A DNA stretch of 64,000 bases from Bettongia penicillata ogilbyi (GCA_023548195.1 JAJHZJ010000252.1:4166841-4230840), one strand, 5' to 3'; counted from the first letter of the stretch, positions 53,600-64,000 are shown. Translations and numbers: made by a program. The notes: generated by a model not told the origin, from the sequence alone.

Positions 53600-54120
53600 A
53601 CTCCCTGTGCCATGAAATGCAGTTCTGGATTGAAAAATCGGTGGAGATATCTGATAGACAATTAGATATATGAGCCTGGAATACAGAAAGAAGTCATGTC
53701 TAGAAATAGTGTTTAGAGATATTTGTACAGAGGTGATACTTGAGGCAGTGGAAATGAATGAGATTGTCAAAAGACAGAGTATAGGAAAGAAAGAGAAAGA
53801 GGACCAAGGACAGACCATTGGGGAATACACACATTTCAAGAGTAGAAAGAAGATATAGGACCGGCAAAGGAGATAGGGTCAGTAGTTACAAAGGAAGAAG
53901 GAGAAAGAACAGGAAAGGGCTTTGTCTCTGAAGCTAAAAGGGATAATTAGTGGGAAGGAGTGGTAAACCATTGTTCACTTCAGGAAAATAAAAGAAAATG
54001 GGGAGGGGTTGGGGAAGGGAGTCATTGAATTCAGTAACATGGAGGCCATTAGTTACCCCAGAGAGAGTAGTTTCAGTAAAATGACTAGAATGATGGGTTC
54101 AGAAGACTAAAGAAATGAAG
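53600..54120 (-). repeat. L2 LINE ORF2 region (antisense)
   Basis: It reads 'atatctgatagacaattaga', 'gaaagaggaccaaggacaga', 'ccattggggaatacacacat' and 'gaacaggaaagggctttgtc'. This is the antisense L2 order upstream of the 3' UTR. Confidence 0.6.
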
Positions 54121-54189
54121 ATGGGGCCAGAAGGTCATCTAGCTCAACCCAAACTCCCATTTGGGGGCAGGGAGAGCATTTGATCTATT

Positions 54190-54510
54190 TTTATTTTTTT
54201 CATTGATCAAGTATTTATTTTTTTCCTTCTCATCCCTTCACCCAATCCAAGGAGGAAAAAAGAACTTGGGGAAGCAAAATTCTTGTAACAAATCAAGCAA
54301 AACAAATTCTCATTTTGATTATGCTATATATTATACACATGTGTACACATATGCATATATACATACATGTATGCACACATGTATAAATCATTTTGCATCC
54401 TGAGTCCATCACTTCTCTGTCAGGAGGTACACAACATATTTTCTTTGTCCTCTGGAATCATGGTTGGTCATTGAGTTGATCTCATTTCTTTCAAATCAGC
54501 CTCTACTTTT
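54190..54510 (-). mobile_element. L1 3' UTR (antisense) with a CA/TA tract
   Basis: It reads 'gcatcctgagtccatcactt', 'ctctgtcaggaggtacacaa', 'ctggaatcatggttggtcat' and 'tgagttgatctcatttcttt'. The microsatellite lies at about 54,335-54,388. Confidence 0.7.
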
Positions 54511-54514
54511 GGCA

Positions 54515-55105
54515 ATGTTACTGAATGACTCTATTACATAATAGCAACAGATGATCAACTGCCTTCCCTTAAGAACTTCCAGTGAGGTAACCCACAACTC
54601 TCCCAATGTAACTCACTGCATTTTTTAAACAACTATAATCATTGAGAAGTTTCTTCCTAAAATCAAACCAATATCTGTTTCTTTGCAACTTAGGCATTTT
54701 TGTTCTTATTTCTACCTCCTGGGGCCAAAGGACAAATTTACTCTCTCTTCCAAATGATAGTCCTTTAACTTGAACATTTAACAACAGTTTCTCTTCTCCT
54801 CTAAGACTTTTGTTCTTCAGGCTGGAAATACCTAGTTTCTTCAGTGAATTCTCATCTTACCTATTCTCTAGTTCTCTTGCTATCCTAGTAGGACTCTTCT
54901 GCACCTAATTCAGTTTATTAATTTACTTACTAAAATAAGGTACCTAGAATTAAAGACAATGCTCTTAACATGGTCTGACTGGGACAGAGGATAGAAGAAA
55001 TTACATCTGCTTATTGTCAATATGCATCACATATATTCTAGGATACTACAATTTTCCCCTCTCGTATTAAATAAATCCATTGAAATATCCAAATATTTTT
55101 CAAAT
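54515..55105 (-). mobile_element. CR1/L3-clade LINE 3' end (antisense)
   Basis: The sequence 'ttcttcaggctggaaatacc', 'tagtttcttcagtgaattct', 'aattcagtttattaatttac', 'taaaataaggtacctagaat', 'acatggtctgactgggacag' is the complement of the CR1/L3 segment found in sense at about 3,738-3,850. It is diverged with no open frame. Confidence 0.78.
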
Positions 55106-55109
55106 GAAT

Positions 55110-56290
55110 TTTAGCCTAGTCATATCTCACCTATCCTGTGTTCATAGAGAAAATTTTTGAATTTATGTAGAACTTCATATTTATCCCTGAGATCCTGAAA
55201 TAACGTAGTACTCAATACCCCAAGAAAGCAGCAGCAGGAGCAGCCCAGGACTTTTACAACCAGAAGTGCGCAGAGCTGGGTCCTAACATGAAATCTGAAA
55301 ACAAGAAGTAATTTGAGAGAACAAATAAACAAAACAAGAATCTCAGCATAAGAAAAAGTTATCATGACAGAGATGCTGAAGATAGAAATTTAGGAGAAGA
55401 AAATTACTCCAAATCATCTATAATTAAGGGTAAAAGTCCCAAAGAAAAATGCAGTATGGGCACAAAATCAATTAGAATTCCTGAAAGAGATGAAGCAAGA
55501 GTTTAAAAAGTTTTCTTTTTTTAAATAAATGAAATAAGAACACAAAAAGGAGAAAAACAGAAAAGAAACAAGAGCTATAGAAGAAGGAATTGAAAAGGGA
55601 ATTAATAGCTTGGCACAAGAGGTGCCCAAAAAACAAACATCCTAAAAATTAAAATAGATTAAAGAAGCCAATGGTTCCATGAGATAACAAGAAATATAAG
55701 ACCTCACAAAAAAATTGAAAAACAAGAAAATGGAAGACTGGAGAAGAAAGGAAGACTGAGGAGAAAAAAAAAAATTAAGAATCACTGGACCTGAATGCCA
55801 TGACCAAACATAACATTTCCAGAAATCTTAAAACAAAATGTCTAGATCTCTTAGATTCAGAGGGCAAAGTAGAAATAGCTAGAATTCACCAACCATTTTC
55901 AAAAGGACCCCAAAATGAAAACTCCTGTGAAAAGTATAACCAAAATCGAAAACTTTTAAATCAAAGAAAAAAATGCTACAAGCAACCAGAAGGAAAAAAT
56001 TAAAATACTGAGGAGGCACAGTCAGAATCACACATAATTTAGTAGCTATCACTATAAAAGAGAAGAAAGCTTAGAAAAATATATTTCAGAAGGTAATATA
56101 AGGTTAAAACCAAGAAGAACTTATCCAGGAAAACTAAGTATACTCCTATAGGGGGAAAAATAATAAAATAAAAGACTTCTAAGCATTCCTGGGGATAAAA
56201 CCAGAGCTGTGTAAAAACTTAGAAGTTTAAACCAAGGAGGTAAGAGAAACATAAAGAGATAAATATGATCAGTCATTAGGAATTAATTAT
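55110..56290 (+). mobile_element. Old HAL1/L1 ORF1-type remnant (sense)
   Basis: The layout parallels the better HAL1 copies. An A-rich coiled-coil-coding stretch (about 55,480-55,760) is followed by 'gaatcactggacctgaatgcc', then a segment beginning 'gagggcaaagtagaaatagc' with 'tagaattcaccaaccatttt' at about 55,860-55,905. It continues with 'tacaagcaaccagaagg', 'aaaaccaagaagaacttatc' and 'ccaggaaaactaagtatact' to 56,150. Copy 58,986-61,663 has 'gagggtaaaatagatatcag', 'aattcatcagtcgcc', 'ttacaagcagtcagaaag' and 'aaaaccaagaatcacctacc' in the same order. Many stops are present. It is either an older HAL1 or an L1 5' half. Confidence 0.65.
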
Positions 56291-56361
56291 AAATGATTTA
56301 CCTTCAAATATGGGGAGATGGTAAATGTGTCCCCTTTGAACTCTCCCTATCATCATCAACG

Positions 56362-56595
56362 TCATGTTGTAGAGTCATTTCAATCGCGTCTCACTGTTCA
56401 TGACCGCACTTGGAGTTTTCTTGGCAAAGACACTGGAATGGTTTGCCATTTCCTTCCCCAAGTCATCTTACGGATGAGGGAACTGAGACAAAGTTTAACT
56501 TGCCCAGGGCCATATGGGTAGTGTCAGATATGAACTCAGGAAGAGTCATCTTTCCAACTCTAGACCCATCACTCTATCCACTGCATCAACTGCCC
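56362..56595 (-). mobile_element. MAR1-type SINE (antisense)
   Basis: It reads 'gttgtagagtcatttcaatc', 'ttggagttttcttggcaaag', 'ggtttgccatttccttcccc', 'gcccagggccatatgggtag' and 'gatatgaactcaggaagagt'. Confidence 0.85.
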
Positions 56596-56744
56596 ATCAG
56601 GATCACACAAGGATTATAATTAGACAAGGACTGGGAGTAGTTTTGTTAGGTCTTGATGAACTTAAGAGAAGCATGGAAAGAGAAAGGAAGAGCAATACAG
56701 GAGGGGAAAGGGAAGGAAGGGTAGAGGAAATCATCTCACATGAT

Positions 56745-58640
56745 TAAGATGTTCAAGTGAACATCTGGGTGTTATCCTTCACCCTCAAAAAAGACCAAAA
56801 TGACATCACTATGCTAGAGTCAAGTTTCAATGTTTCCAACTGGCTGATCAGAGTATTATGAGCTCAGGGTGCTCTGCCACAGGTTGGGCACAAATAGTCC
56901 ATGTGAACATTTGGGGTAGATACTCATCCTGTGTTTCCTTTGAGCTGTTTCAATTCTGCTTTGCTCAGAGAGTACAGCACCGTCTCTGATATGGGCATGC
57001 CATGCTGAGTGGTCTTGTAGCAGTGTATCCTATATCACACAATCAATTCCAAAGTTCTTTTTTTTTTTTTTTTTCACCACAATATGTAATATTTATTTAT
57101 AGGATTTCTTGAAATGGAAATTTATTGCTATATATTTTGAATCCTGTCTTATATTCTGCTGTACACATGACATGCTTTCCTCCCTTTTCTTATTATGTAT
57201 TTAAACTTCAATATTTTAAATTTCTCTATTTATTCAATATTCAATATTTAATCCAATATTCAATATTTATTCATTACTTAATTATGTATTTAAGTTTCAA
57301 TATCATACTTCAATATTAAGTATTCAATATTTCTGATTATATATTTAAGTTTCAATATTTCTTATTATGCATTAGGTTTCAATATTTAATATTTCTTTTT
57401 CTGGTTGTATATTTAAGTTTCACAATTCCAAAGTTCTTGAGAGAGACATTGAGAATGTCCTTGTATCACTTCTTCTGACCACCATGTGAATGCTTACCTT
57501 GTGTGAGTTCTACATAAAAAATCTTTTTGGCAAGTGCACATTCTGCATTCTAACAACATGGCCAGCCCATCAAAGTTGCGCTCTCTAAAACAGGGTTTGA
57601 ATGCTTGGTAGTTTAGTTCAAGTAAGAACCTCAGTGTCTGATACCATATTCTGCCAGGTGATCTTTAGAATCTTCCTAAGCCAGTTCAAATGGAAGCAAT
57701 TCAGTTTCCTGGCATGGTACTGGTAGACTGTCCATGTTTCACATACAACAATGAGGTAGCACAACAGCTCTGTAAACCTTCAGTTTGGTAGTCAGTCTAA
57801 TACCTCTTCTCTCCCACACTTTCCTTCCGAGCCTCTCAAAAACTGAACTAGCTCTGACAATGTGTGTGTCAATCTCTTTGTCAACGTGTACATCCCTGGA
57901 AAGTATACTACCAAGATAAGTGAACTTATCCACAGCATTCTAAGCATCTCCATTTGCTATAAGTGATGGTTCCATGTAAGCATGCTGTGGTGATAGCTGA
58001 TGGAGCACCTATGTTTTCTTGCTGTTGTTAGGTCAAAATTAGCACAAGCAGCAGAGAATTGATCCATACTTTGCTGCATGCATCTCAGCTTCAGAAGCTG
58101 CACTGAGTGCACAATAATCTGCAAACAGAAAATCATGCACCAACATTCCCTCCGCTTTGGTCTTGGCTTGTAGCCTTTTCAAATTGAAGAATTTACCATC
58201 AGTGCCATAGCTGACTTAGATGCCTTGTTCATCCTCTTTGAAAACATTTGATAACAACACAGGAGGGTCTCTCTCTTAGTGATTGTTGGCAAGATTCTTG
58301 CCAGAGTCCTCCTTTGTAAGCTGATCCTTCACTTGAAGGATGGTCATCTACCTGAAAGCCAGTGTGGCTTCAGAAAAGGCCAAGGAACAGTCAATATGGT
58401 TTCTGCTCCCTGAAAACTCCAGGAGAAATGCCAGGAGAAGAACCTTTGTAGAGCTCACCAAGGTCATTATTATTTATTATGATATTGTTAGTCATAAGGG
58501 TTTATGGAAAATTATGTCATAATTTGGTTGCATGAGAAGTTCATCAGCATTGTATGTCCCAGTCACCAATGGAATGAAACAAGGCTATGTGCTTGCTCCC
58601 AAGTTTTTTAGCATAATGTTTTCAAGTAAACATCTATACA
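56745..58640 (-). mobile_element. RTE-type LINE (not BovB-like) with 5' inversion
   Basis: Minus-strand translation from 58,260 to 57,440 gives the second half of an RT ORF. In order it reads YGTDGKFFNLKRLQAKTKAE, FLFADYCALSAASEAEM, DKFTYLGSILSRDVHVDKEI and RKVWERRGIRLTTKLKVYRAVVLP (in two parts). After the insert at 57,060-57,422 it continues to a C-terminus at about 56,780 (DTLLQDHSAWHAHIRDGAVL). The catalytic FADD is FADY. From about 58,262 to 58,630 the preceding part of the same ORF reads on the plus strand: VIVGKILARVLLCKL, LPESQCGFRKGQGTVN, VELTK..GLWKIM and VTNGMKQGYVLAPKFFSIMF-like blocks. The two halves abut head-to-head. Stops are frequent. Confidence 0.8.
57060..57422 (-). mobile_element. 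Poly(A)-tailed AT-rich insert of unknown origin, 16-bp TSD
   Basis: The 16-bp sequence caattccaaagttctt occurs exactly at 57,044-57,059 and 57,423-57,438, and the RTE reading continues across the pair. The insert starts with a T run to 57,074, a poly(A) tail on the minus strand. AATAAA lies about 20 bases upstream of the tail on the minus strand. The body is very AT-rich, with about five imperfect units containing tatttaagtttcaatatt (starts near 57,198, 57,287, 57,342, 57,369 and 57,408). It has the hallmarks of a LINE-machinery retrocopy of a polyadenylated RNA that I do not recognise. Confidence 0.75.
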
Positions 58641-58654
58641 AAAAACAAGATGGG

Positions 58655-58972
58655 GCTAGCTGAAACATGAACCTTTTTCACTTGAATTGGTCAAAGGAGG
58701 AAAAAGTACATATACACAAAGTTGGGTACAGAAATATATGTCACTTAATAGGGGTATAGAAGGGAAAGGGGAGAAGGCAGAAGGGGAGATTAGAGGGAGA
58801 ACAGTTTCTGGGAGGGATTAGTTTTAATCAATATAAACTCTAAGGATGTACATACACTCTTATGGTTTTTTTTGAGGTGCCACAGAATGGGAATCCAAGG
58901 GAATGCCTATCAACTGGGAATGATTGAATAAGTGCTGGTATATGAATGTGACAGAATTCTGTTCTGCTGTTG
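58655..58972 (+). mobile_element. L1 3' UTR fragment (sense), 5' side of the HAL1 insertion
   Basis: It reads 'atgcctatcaactgggaatg', 'attgaataagtgctggtata', 'tgaatgtgacagaattctgt', a common marsupial L1 3' UTR motif. It resumes at 61,664. Confidence 0.7.
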
Positions 58973-59806
58973 GAAATGATGAAGGCTGGGAGGAGATGAG
59001 GTGGAGGATTAAAAGCAGGGATTTGCTTGAACTCTCCCCCAAACCCAGCAAATATCTGTAAAAACAAATTTTAAACAAATTCTGGAGCTGCAGAACTCAC
59101 AGAATGACAGTGTGAAACAAATCTCCAGCCCAAGACAGCCTGGAAGGTCAACAGGAAGTGGGTATTGCATCAGGCTGGGAGCAGAGCATGGTACAGCATG
59201 GGCTGTGCCTGGGGCCTGAGCAGGCTTGAGGGAGCCTGAATCTTTGGCAGCTGTGGCAGTTTCCAGACTTCTAGACTCCAAAACACAGAGGATAACTTGG
59301 AAGTTCAGTGAAAAAAAGCTATTGGACCTGTGTGAGACAGTAGAATGGTCCAGCCCCAGCCCTAGGGCAGTGGATGGGGTGGAGCAGCCCTTGGAAGCAG
59401 TAGCAGCAGCTACAGTAACTGTTTCTGGAGCTCTAGGCTTACAGACTGTGGGGGATAAATGACTGACAGAATGCTCTCTCCTTCTCCTCCCCCTACCCTG
59501 AAAGCAGAGAACTACCTTAACAAAGAGCTCAAAAGTCAAGTAACTGGCTAGGGAAATGAGCAAAAACTTGAAAAAATATCAGACTCTAGATTCTTACTTT
59601 GCTGACAAGGAAGATCAAAACATACAACCAGAAGAAGATAACAGAGTCAAAGCTCCTACATCCAAAGCTTCCAAGAAAAATATGAAGTGGTCTCAGGCCA
59701 TGAAGAGCTCAAAAAGGATTTTGAAAATCAAATAAAAGAAGTACAGCAAAAATTGGGAAGAGAAATGAGCATGATGTGAGAAAATCATGAAAAATAAGTC
59801 AACTGC

Positions 59807-60049
59807 TTGCTAAAGGGGACCCAAAATGCTGAAGAGAACATCTTAAAAAGCACACTAACCCAAATGGCAAAAGAGATCCAAAAAACCAATGAGGAGAAGA
59901 ACACCTTAAAAAACAGAATTGACCAGATGGAAAAGGAGGTCCAAAAGGTCACTGGAGAAAATAATTCCTTAAAAATTAGAATGGAGCACATGGAAGCTAA
60001 TGACATTATGAAAAATCAAGAAATAATAAAAAAAAACCCAAAAGAATAA
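59807..60049 (+). pseudogene. HAL1 ORF1 coiled-coil segment (longest surviving frame)
   Basis: An 80-codon open stretch carries three 21-residue heptad units (starts EEN, EEK, GEN: residues near 9, 29 and 50), like those of the 41-kb copy. The frame breaks after QEIIKKN. The RRM-like and C-terminal parts are recognisable downstream in other frames (about 60,110-60,500), with 'ttattggactacctgaaagc' and 'aagaatcacctacctagcaa'. Confidence 0.75.
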
Positions 60050-60744
60050 AAAAATAGAAGACAATGTAAAACATCTCACTGGAAAAACCACTGACCTGAA
60101 AAAAAGTCCAGAAGAGACAACTGAAAAATTATTGGACTACCTGAAAGCTGAGATCAAAAAAAAAAAATCTAGACATTATCTTTCAAGAAGTTATCAAGAA
60201 AAGGTGCTCTGATATTCTAGAACCAGAGGGTAAAATAGATATCAGAAGAATTCATCAGTCGCCTCCTAAAAGAGATCCCCAAAGGAAAACTCTTAGGAAT
60301 ATTGTAGCCAAATTCCACAGTTCTCAGGTCAAGGGGAAAATATTACAAGCAGTCAGAAAGAAGCAATTCAAATATTGTAGAAACACAATCAGGATAATAG
60401 AAGATTTAGAAACTTCTACATTAAAGGATGGAGGGCTTAGAATATGATATTCCAGAGGTCAAAGGAGTTAGGATTAAAACCAAGAATCACCTACCTAGCA
60501 AAATTGAGTATAATCCTTCAGGGGGAAATGGTCTTTCAGTGAAATAGAGGACTTTCAAACATTCTTGATGAAAAGATTAGAGATGAATAGAAAATTTGAT
60601 TTTCAAATATAAGAACCAAGAGAAACATGGAAAGGTAAACAGGAAAGAGAAATCATAAGAGACTTACTAAAGTTGAACTGTTTACATTCCTACATGGAAA
60701 GACAATATTTGTAACCCTTGAAAATTTTCTTAGTATTAGGGTAG

Positions 60745-60835
60745 TTGGATTATATATGTGTGTGTATGCATATGTATACATGTTATACATATGTATACAT
60801 GTGTGTATATACACATACATGCATCTATATATAGA
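60745..60835. repeat. (TG/TA)n microsatellite inside the HAL1 3' UTR
   Basis: It lies at the position homologous to 39,745-39,838 in the other HAL1. Confidence 0.9.
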
Positions 60836-61663
60836 CAGAGGGCACAGGGTGAGATGAATAATATCTAAAAATAAAATGAAGGGGTTAGAGAGGAATATAT
60901 TGGGAAAGAAAAGGGAAATGGAATGGGATAAATTATCTCACATAAAAGAGGCAAGAAAAAGCTTTTATAATGGAGGGGAGAACAGGGGAGGACAAAGGGA
61001 AAGAATGAACTTTACTCTCATTGGATTTGGCTTAAGGAGGGAATAATGCACACTCAACTGGGTATAAAAATCTATCTTACACTACAGGCAAGTAGGGAAG
61101 AAGGGGATAAGCACTGGGTGAAGGGGGGCAGGATGATAGAAGGGAGGGCAATTGGGAGGGAAGGGGGTAATTAGAAGTAAATACTTTTGAGGAGGGACCA
61201 GGGTCAAATGAGAGAATAGAATCAATGGGGGGGCAAGATAGGATAGAAGGAAATATAGTTAGTCTTTTATAACATGAATGTTATGGAAGCATTTTGCATG
61301 ACTACACAAGTATAACCTATATCGAATTGCTTGCTTTCTCAATGAGGGTGGGTGGGGAGGGATGAAACAAGAGAAGGTGGAACTCAAAGTCTTAAAAACG
61401 AATGTTAAAAATTGTTTTTGTATGCAACTGAGAAATAAGACATAGAGGCAATGGGGTATAAAAAAATCTGTCTTGCCCTACAAGAAAATAGAGGGAAGGG
61501 GATCAGAGAAGGTGGGGGGTTGATAGAAGGGAGGGCAGATTGGGAGAAGGGATGATCAAAATGCATGCTGTCTTGGGGTGAGTGGAGGGGAGAGATGGGG
61601 AGAAAATTTAGAACTCAAAATCTTGTGAAAGTGAATGTTGAAAATTAATTTTTTTAAAAAAAA

Positions 61664-62086
61664 GAAATTATGAAGGTGATAGTCTCAGAGAAACCTGGGA
61701 AGACTTGTATGAAATGATGCAAAGTAAATAGAAATAGGAGAGGAATTTATACAATAACATACAATAATAACAATATTATCAAGAAAACGTCTTTAAAAGA
61801 ATTAGGAACTCTGATCAGCAGAGTAACCAATCATAATTTCAGAGGACTAATAAGAAAACATGCTACCCACCTCCTGATAGAGAAATGAAGGATGCAGAGA
61901 GAAGAATGAAACTTTTCTTGGGTGGAGGATCATGGCTACTGAGGAAATTTGTTTGCTTAACTATGCATGTTTACAAAAGGGGTTTGGGTTTTTGTTGCAT
62001 TTGTTTTTAATTGGGGGTTAGGGGTTTGGGGGGGAGAGAAAGGAGGAGTTTTGAAAATTGAAAAAATAAAATATATATATGTATAC

Positions 62087-62168
<82 letters not shown>

Positions 62169-62475
62169 CATACACACATATACATTTAAAAGTGGTTGTT
62201 GCAAAAGTACAAAGCCTTCAAAGAAGAGATATGAAAAGATATTCCCCCACCTTACTCCCTTGCAGGAATGGGAGGTCCAAAGGTGTAGCTCACTGCATGT
62301 ATTTTCAGATTTTTTTCAATGAATTGATTGATATTTTTGCTGATTTCTTCTCTCCCCTTCTCTTTTTTTTTAAAAATGTGTTTTCAATATTGGATGACTT
62401 TATGGGAAGGAAGAAGGGAGAGATATTGGAAAAATTATTATTGATGCAAAAACAAAAGATATAAGCAAAATGTGT
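61664..62475 (+). mobile_element. L1 3' end (sense), 3' side of the HAL1 insertion
   Basis: It reads 'gagaaacctgggaagacttg', 'tatgaaatgatgcaaagtaa', 'ccacctcctgatagagaaat', 'ttggatgactttatgggaag' and a tail 'gatgcaaaaacaaaagatat'. These are marsupial L1-type 3' sequences. A GA microsatellite (62,084-62,163) expands it. Confidence 0.7.
62084..62163. repeat. (GA)n microsatellite
   Basis: About 38 GA units with one AAAG interruption. Confidence 0.97.
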
Positions 62476-62479
62476 TTGT

Positions 62480-62640
62480 TATCAATATACATATATAATG
62501 TGTTGTATATACTATGTAGTACATATATAGTGCATGTGTATACATATACCCATATGTATATATTTACACACATATATACATAAACATATACACCTACACC
62601 TACACATACATGTACACACATACACATACATATACATATT
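62480..62640. repeat. (TA)n/(CA)n tract
   Basis: ATAT, TACA and CACATA units. Confidence 0.85.
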
Positions 62641-62872
62641 TTTCAAGAGCAGGGACTTTGGAGCTATAGGCTTCTGACTTCGGGGTTCCTGGTCAGATGT
62701 TCTGCTCCCTGAAAGTTTCTCCTGTGGTTCATGAGAGCTTCTTGATTGTTTTTTCAGGAAGCTTCAGTGAATTTCCATGGGTCTTTAAATACTTTAAAAT
62801 TTTGGCTCCAGTCTGTCTTCCCAAGGTGATAAGAGATTATGTAGTCTGCATTCCAGCCAAATTGACTTACTA
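62641..62872. other. Unique-looking sequence
   Basis: No gene or repeat was recognised. Confidence 0.25.
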
Positions 62873-62875
62873 GAG

Positions 62876-63050
62876 TTCAGGACAAGTCACTTAGCCTCTA
62901 TTTGCCTCAGTTTCCTCAACTGTAAATTTCAGATAACAATAGCACCTACCTCCCAGGGTTATTGTGAAGTCTAATGAGATACTAATTGTTTTTCAAAGTG
63001 GATAACACATTGCCAGACACATGGTATATGTTATATAAATACTTCTTATC
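62876..63050 (+). repeat. MIR/tRNA SINE (sense)
   Basis: It reads 'gacaagtcacttagcctcta', 'tttgcctcagtttcctcaac', 'aatagcacctacctcccagg' and 'gccagacacatggtatatgt'. Confidence 0.8.
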
Positions 63051-63054
63051 TCTT

Positions 63055-63528
63055 CCTCCCCACCCTGCCTCCCCCTTGTTCTCTCACAGTACTCAGTCTC
63101 CTCCCTCAGTGCCTTTGCTAAGGCTGCCCACTCCTACCCCATCCCATGCCTGGAACTGTTCTAAATCCTCATCTGCCCCCTAGAACACTTAATTTCCTTT
63201 GGGCCTCTTCTCACATACCACATCCTTCCAGAGACTTTTCCTGATTATCCTTCCCCAGGGGAATCTCCTCACCCCCTTGCCAAATCTCCTTCCAAATCCC
63301 CTTGTATTTACTTGGTTTAGTCTGTTCACTTATCAGTGTAATTGCTTTCTCTCCCTTCCAGAACATCATCGCCTTGACTGGGGAATGTTTAATGTGTGTG
63401 TCCAGCAAAGGTTCTGACACATAGTTAACATAGGCTTGTTGGGGAGTTGATTGTACGTTCTCTCAGCACCCAGCACGGTGAATGGTACCTAGTGGATGAG
63501 AAATAAATATTTGCAAATCAAGGGATAG
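63055..63528 (+). repeat. L2 LINE 3' UTR (sense)
   Basis: It reads 'cctcagtgcctttgctaagg', 'catgcctggaactgttctaa', 'ccagagacttttcctgatta' and 'tcagcacccagcacggtgaa', then 'gagaaataaatatttgc', a full L2 3' order. Confidence 0.8.
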
Positions 63529-63529
63529 A

Positions 63530-64000
63530 TGACTGCCAAGGACACTATAGCCAAACGCTCCATTAGAGCACATTCGGTTTTGCCAGGCAAGAGTGTCCTG
63601 GAGCATTGTCCTGGGTCTCCAGAAAGTCAGACTTCTGTTTTAACCAGAAACTTGGTGTGTTTCTTTGATTATCATTATATAATTTTAAAACAAATTCTTC
63701 ACTTTGTACACACCCAGCTAACCTGACAAAAACCACAAATGCTGGGTCTCAGTCCCAGACTCATAGCTGACCTCAGATTTCCTTCCACTTTGAGGGTCCA
63801 CAGGACATCCCCTTTAGGCCTTTTTCCTTTTTCTTTCCCTTTCCCCATCTTAACATTATTCATACCCTTTGTTTCCATTTTCTTTTTAGGGTAGTAGAAG
63901 GGAAGCTGTATATTAGCTATAACAGAGTTTTAATGGATCTGGATTTGACAGCATGTCTTATCTGCTATCATCTTTTATATGCGTGGGGAGAAAGGGATGA
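63530..64000. other. Unique-looking sequence to the window edge
   Basis: No gene or repeat was recognised. A pyrimidine-rich patch lies at 63,820-63,850. Confidence 0.3.

Larger units (their letters stand above)
58986..61663 (+). mobile_element. Full-length HAL1 (ORF1-only L1 derivative), sense
   Basis: The element is about 2.7 kb inside an L1 3' UTR, flanked by gaaatgatgaagg (58,973-58,985) and gaaattatgaagg (61,664-61,676), a 12/13 TSD. It begins 'gggaggagatgaggtggagg', equivalent to the 5' end of the 41.7-kb copy. Then come a 5' UTR and an ORF1 remnant from about 59,558 to 60,500. ORF1 is followed immediately by the 3' UTR: a TG/TA microsatellite at 60,745-60,835, G-rich purine blocks about 61,117-61,180 and 61,500-61,600, 'gaactcaaaatcttgtgaaa', and an A tail. 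No ORF2 is present. ORF1 has several stops and frameshifts, so it is older than the 38.9-kb copy. Confidence 0.88.

Noticed and set aside
59009..59563. 184-codon antisense frame
   Set aside because: It lies antisense to the 5' UTR of the sense HAL1 at 58,986. No domain is seen and the corresponding region of the other HAL1 is not open in the same frame.
1..64000. CRISPR arrays, operons, prophage, tRNA or rRNA genes
   Set aside because: The window is a mammalian repeat landscape. The tRNA-like segments are SINE heads with degenerate box regions and tails, not tRNA genes, and no regularly spaced CRISPR-type repeats were seen.

Overview
This is a repeat-dense, CpG-poor, non-coding stretch of a mammalian nuclear genome, almost certainly a marsupial. 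The main evidence is the SINE/LINE set. It has tRNA-derived SINEs with the marsupial tail (recognisable by gtttgccatttccttctcc and its complement), ORF1-only LINE-1 derivatives (HAL1-type), marsupial L1 3' ends, RTE LINEs of a BovB-like and a second type, CR1/L3 remnants, and very many L2 and MIR-type copies. No intact host protein-coding exon, tRNA, rRNA or CRISPR array was recognised. The window reads as intergenic or deep-intronic DNA. Family names are from memory of the families; no database search was possible, and the exact species is not determined.

Layout. 0-19 kb: old L2, MIR/THER and tRNA-SINE copies, a CR1/L3 reverse-transcriptase remnant (about 2.5-3.9 kb), microsatellites, and several islands of apparently unique sequence. 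19.6-24.4 kb: one old antisense L1 (3' UTR through ORF2) split by at least five later insertions: a tRNA-SINE, a BovB-like RTE, a MIR/THER SINE, a second L1 3' end and an L2. It abuts a sense-strand L1 RT fragment and another L2. 25-33 kb: unique islands, polypyrimidine and TA/CA tracts, a probable antisense LTR, and L2. 33.5-35.3 kb: a HAL1 5' half inside an L2. 35.8-36.6 kb: a perfect 102-bp tandem duplication followed by a purine-only GAAA/GGAA tract of about 340 bp. 38.9-41.7 kb: a nearly full-length antisense HAL1 with an 11-bp target-site duplication (TSD). 42-51.7 kb: unique islands, THER1, L1 3' ends, a long sense L2 with a SINE inside, and a compound CT/CTGT/CA microsatellite. 51.7-52.9 kb: a processed pseudogene of CENPV, antisense. 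54.5-58.6 kb: CR1/L3, a decayed HAL1-type ORF1, and an RTE LINE with twin-priming inversion that itself carries a poly(A)-tailed AT-rich insert of unknown origin. 58.6-62.5 kb: an L1 3' end split by a second full-length HAL1. 62.5-64 kb: microsatellite, MIR, L2 and unique sequence.

The most informative signals are: (1) two independent HAL1 copies that pass directly from ORF1 to the 3' UTR with no ORF2, with matching ends and TSDs; (2) the CENPV retrocopy; (3) the RTE twin-priming junction; (4) the 16-bp-TSD insert of an unrecognised AT-rich poly(A)+ RNA; and (5) the exact 102-bp duplication. No new active defence or mobile system was found. Every LINE ORF seen carries disabling changes.
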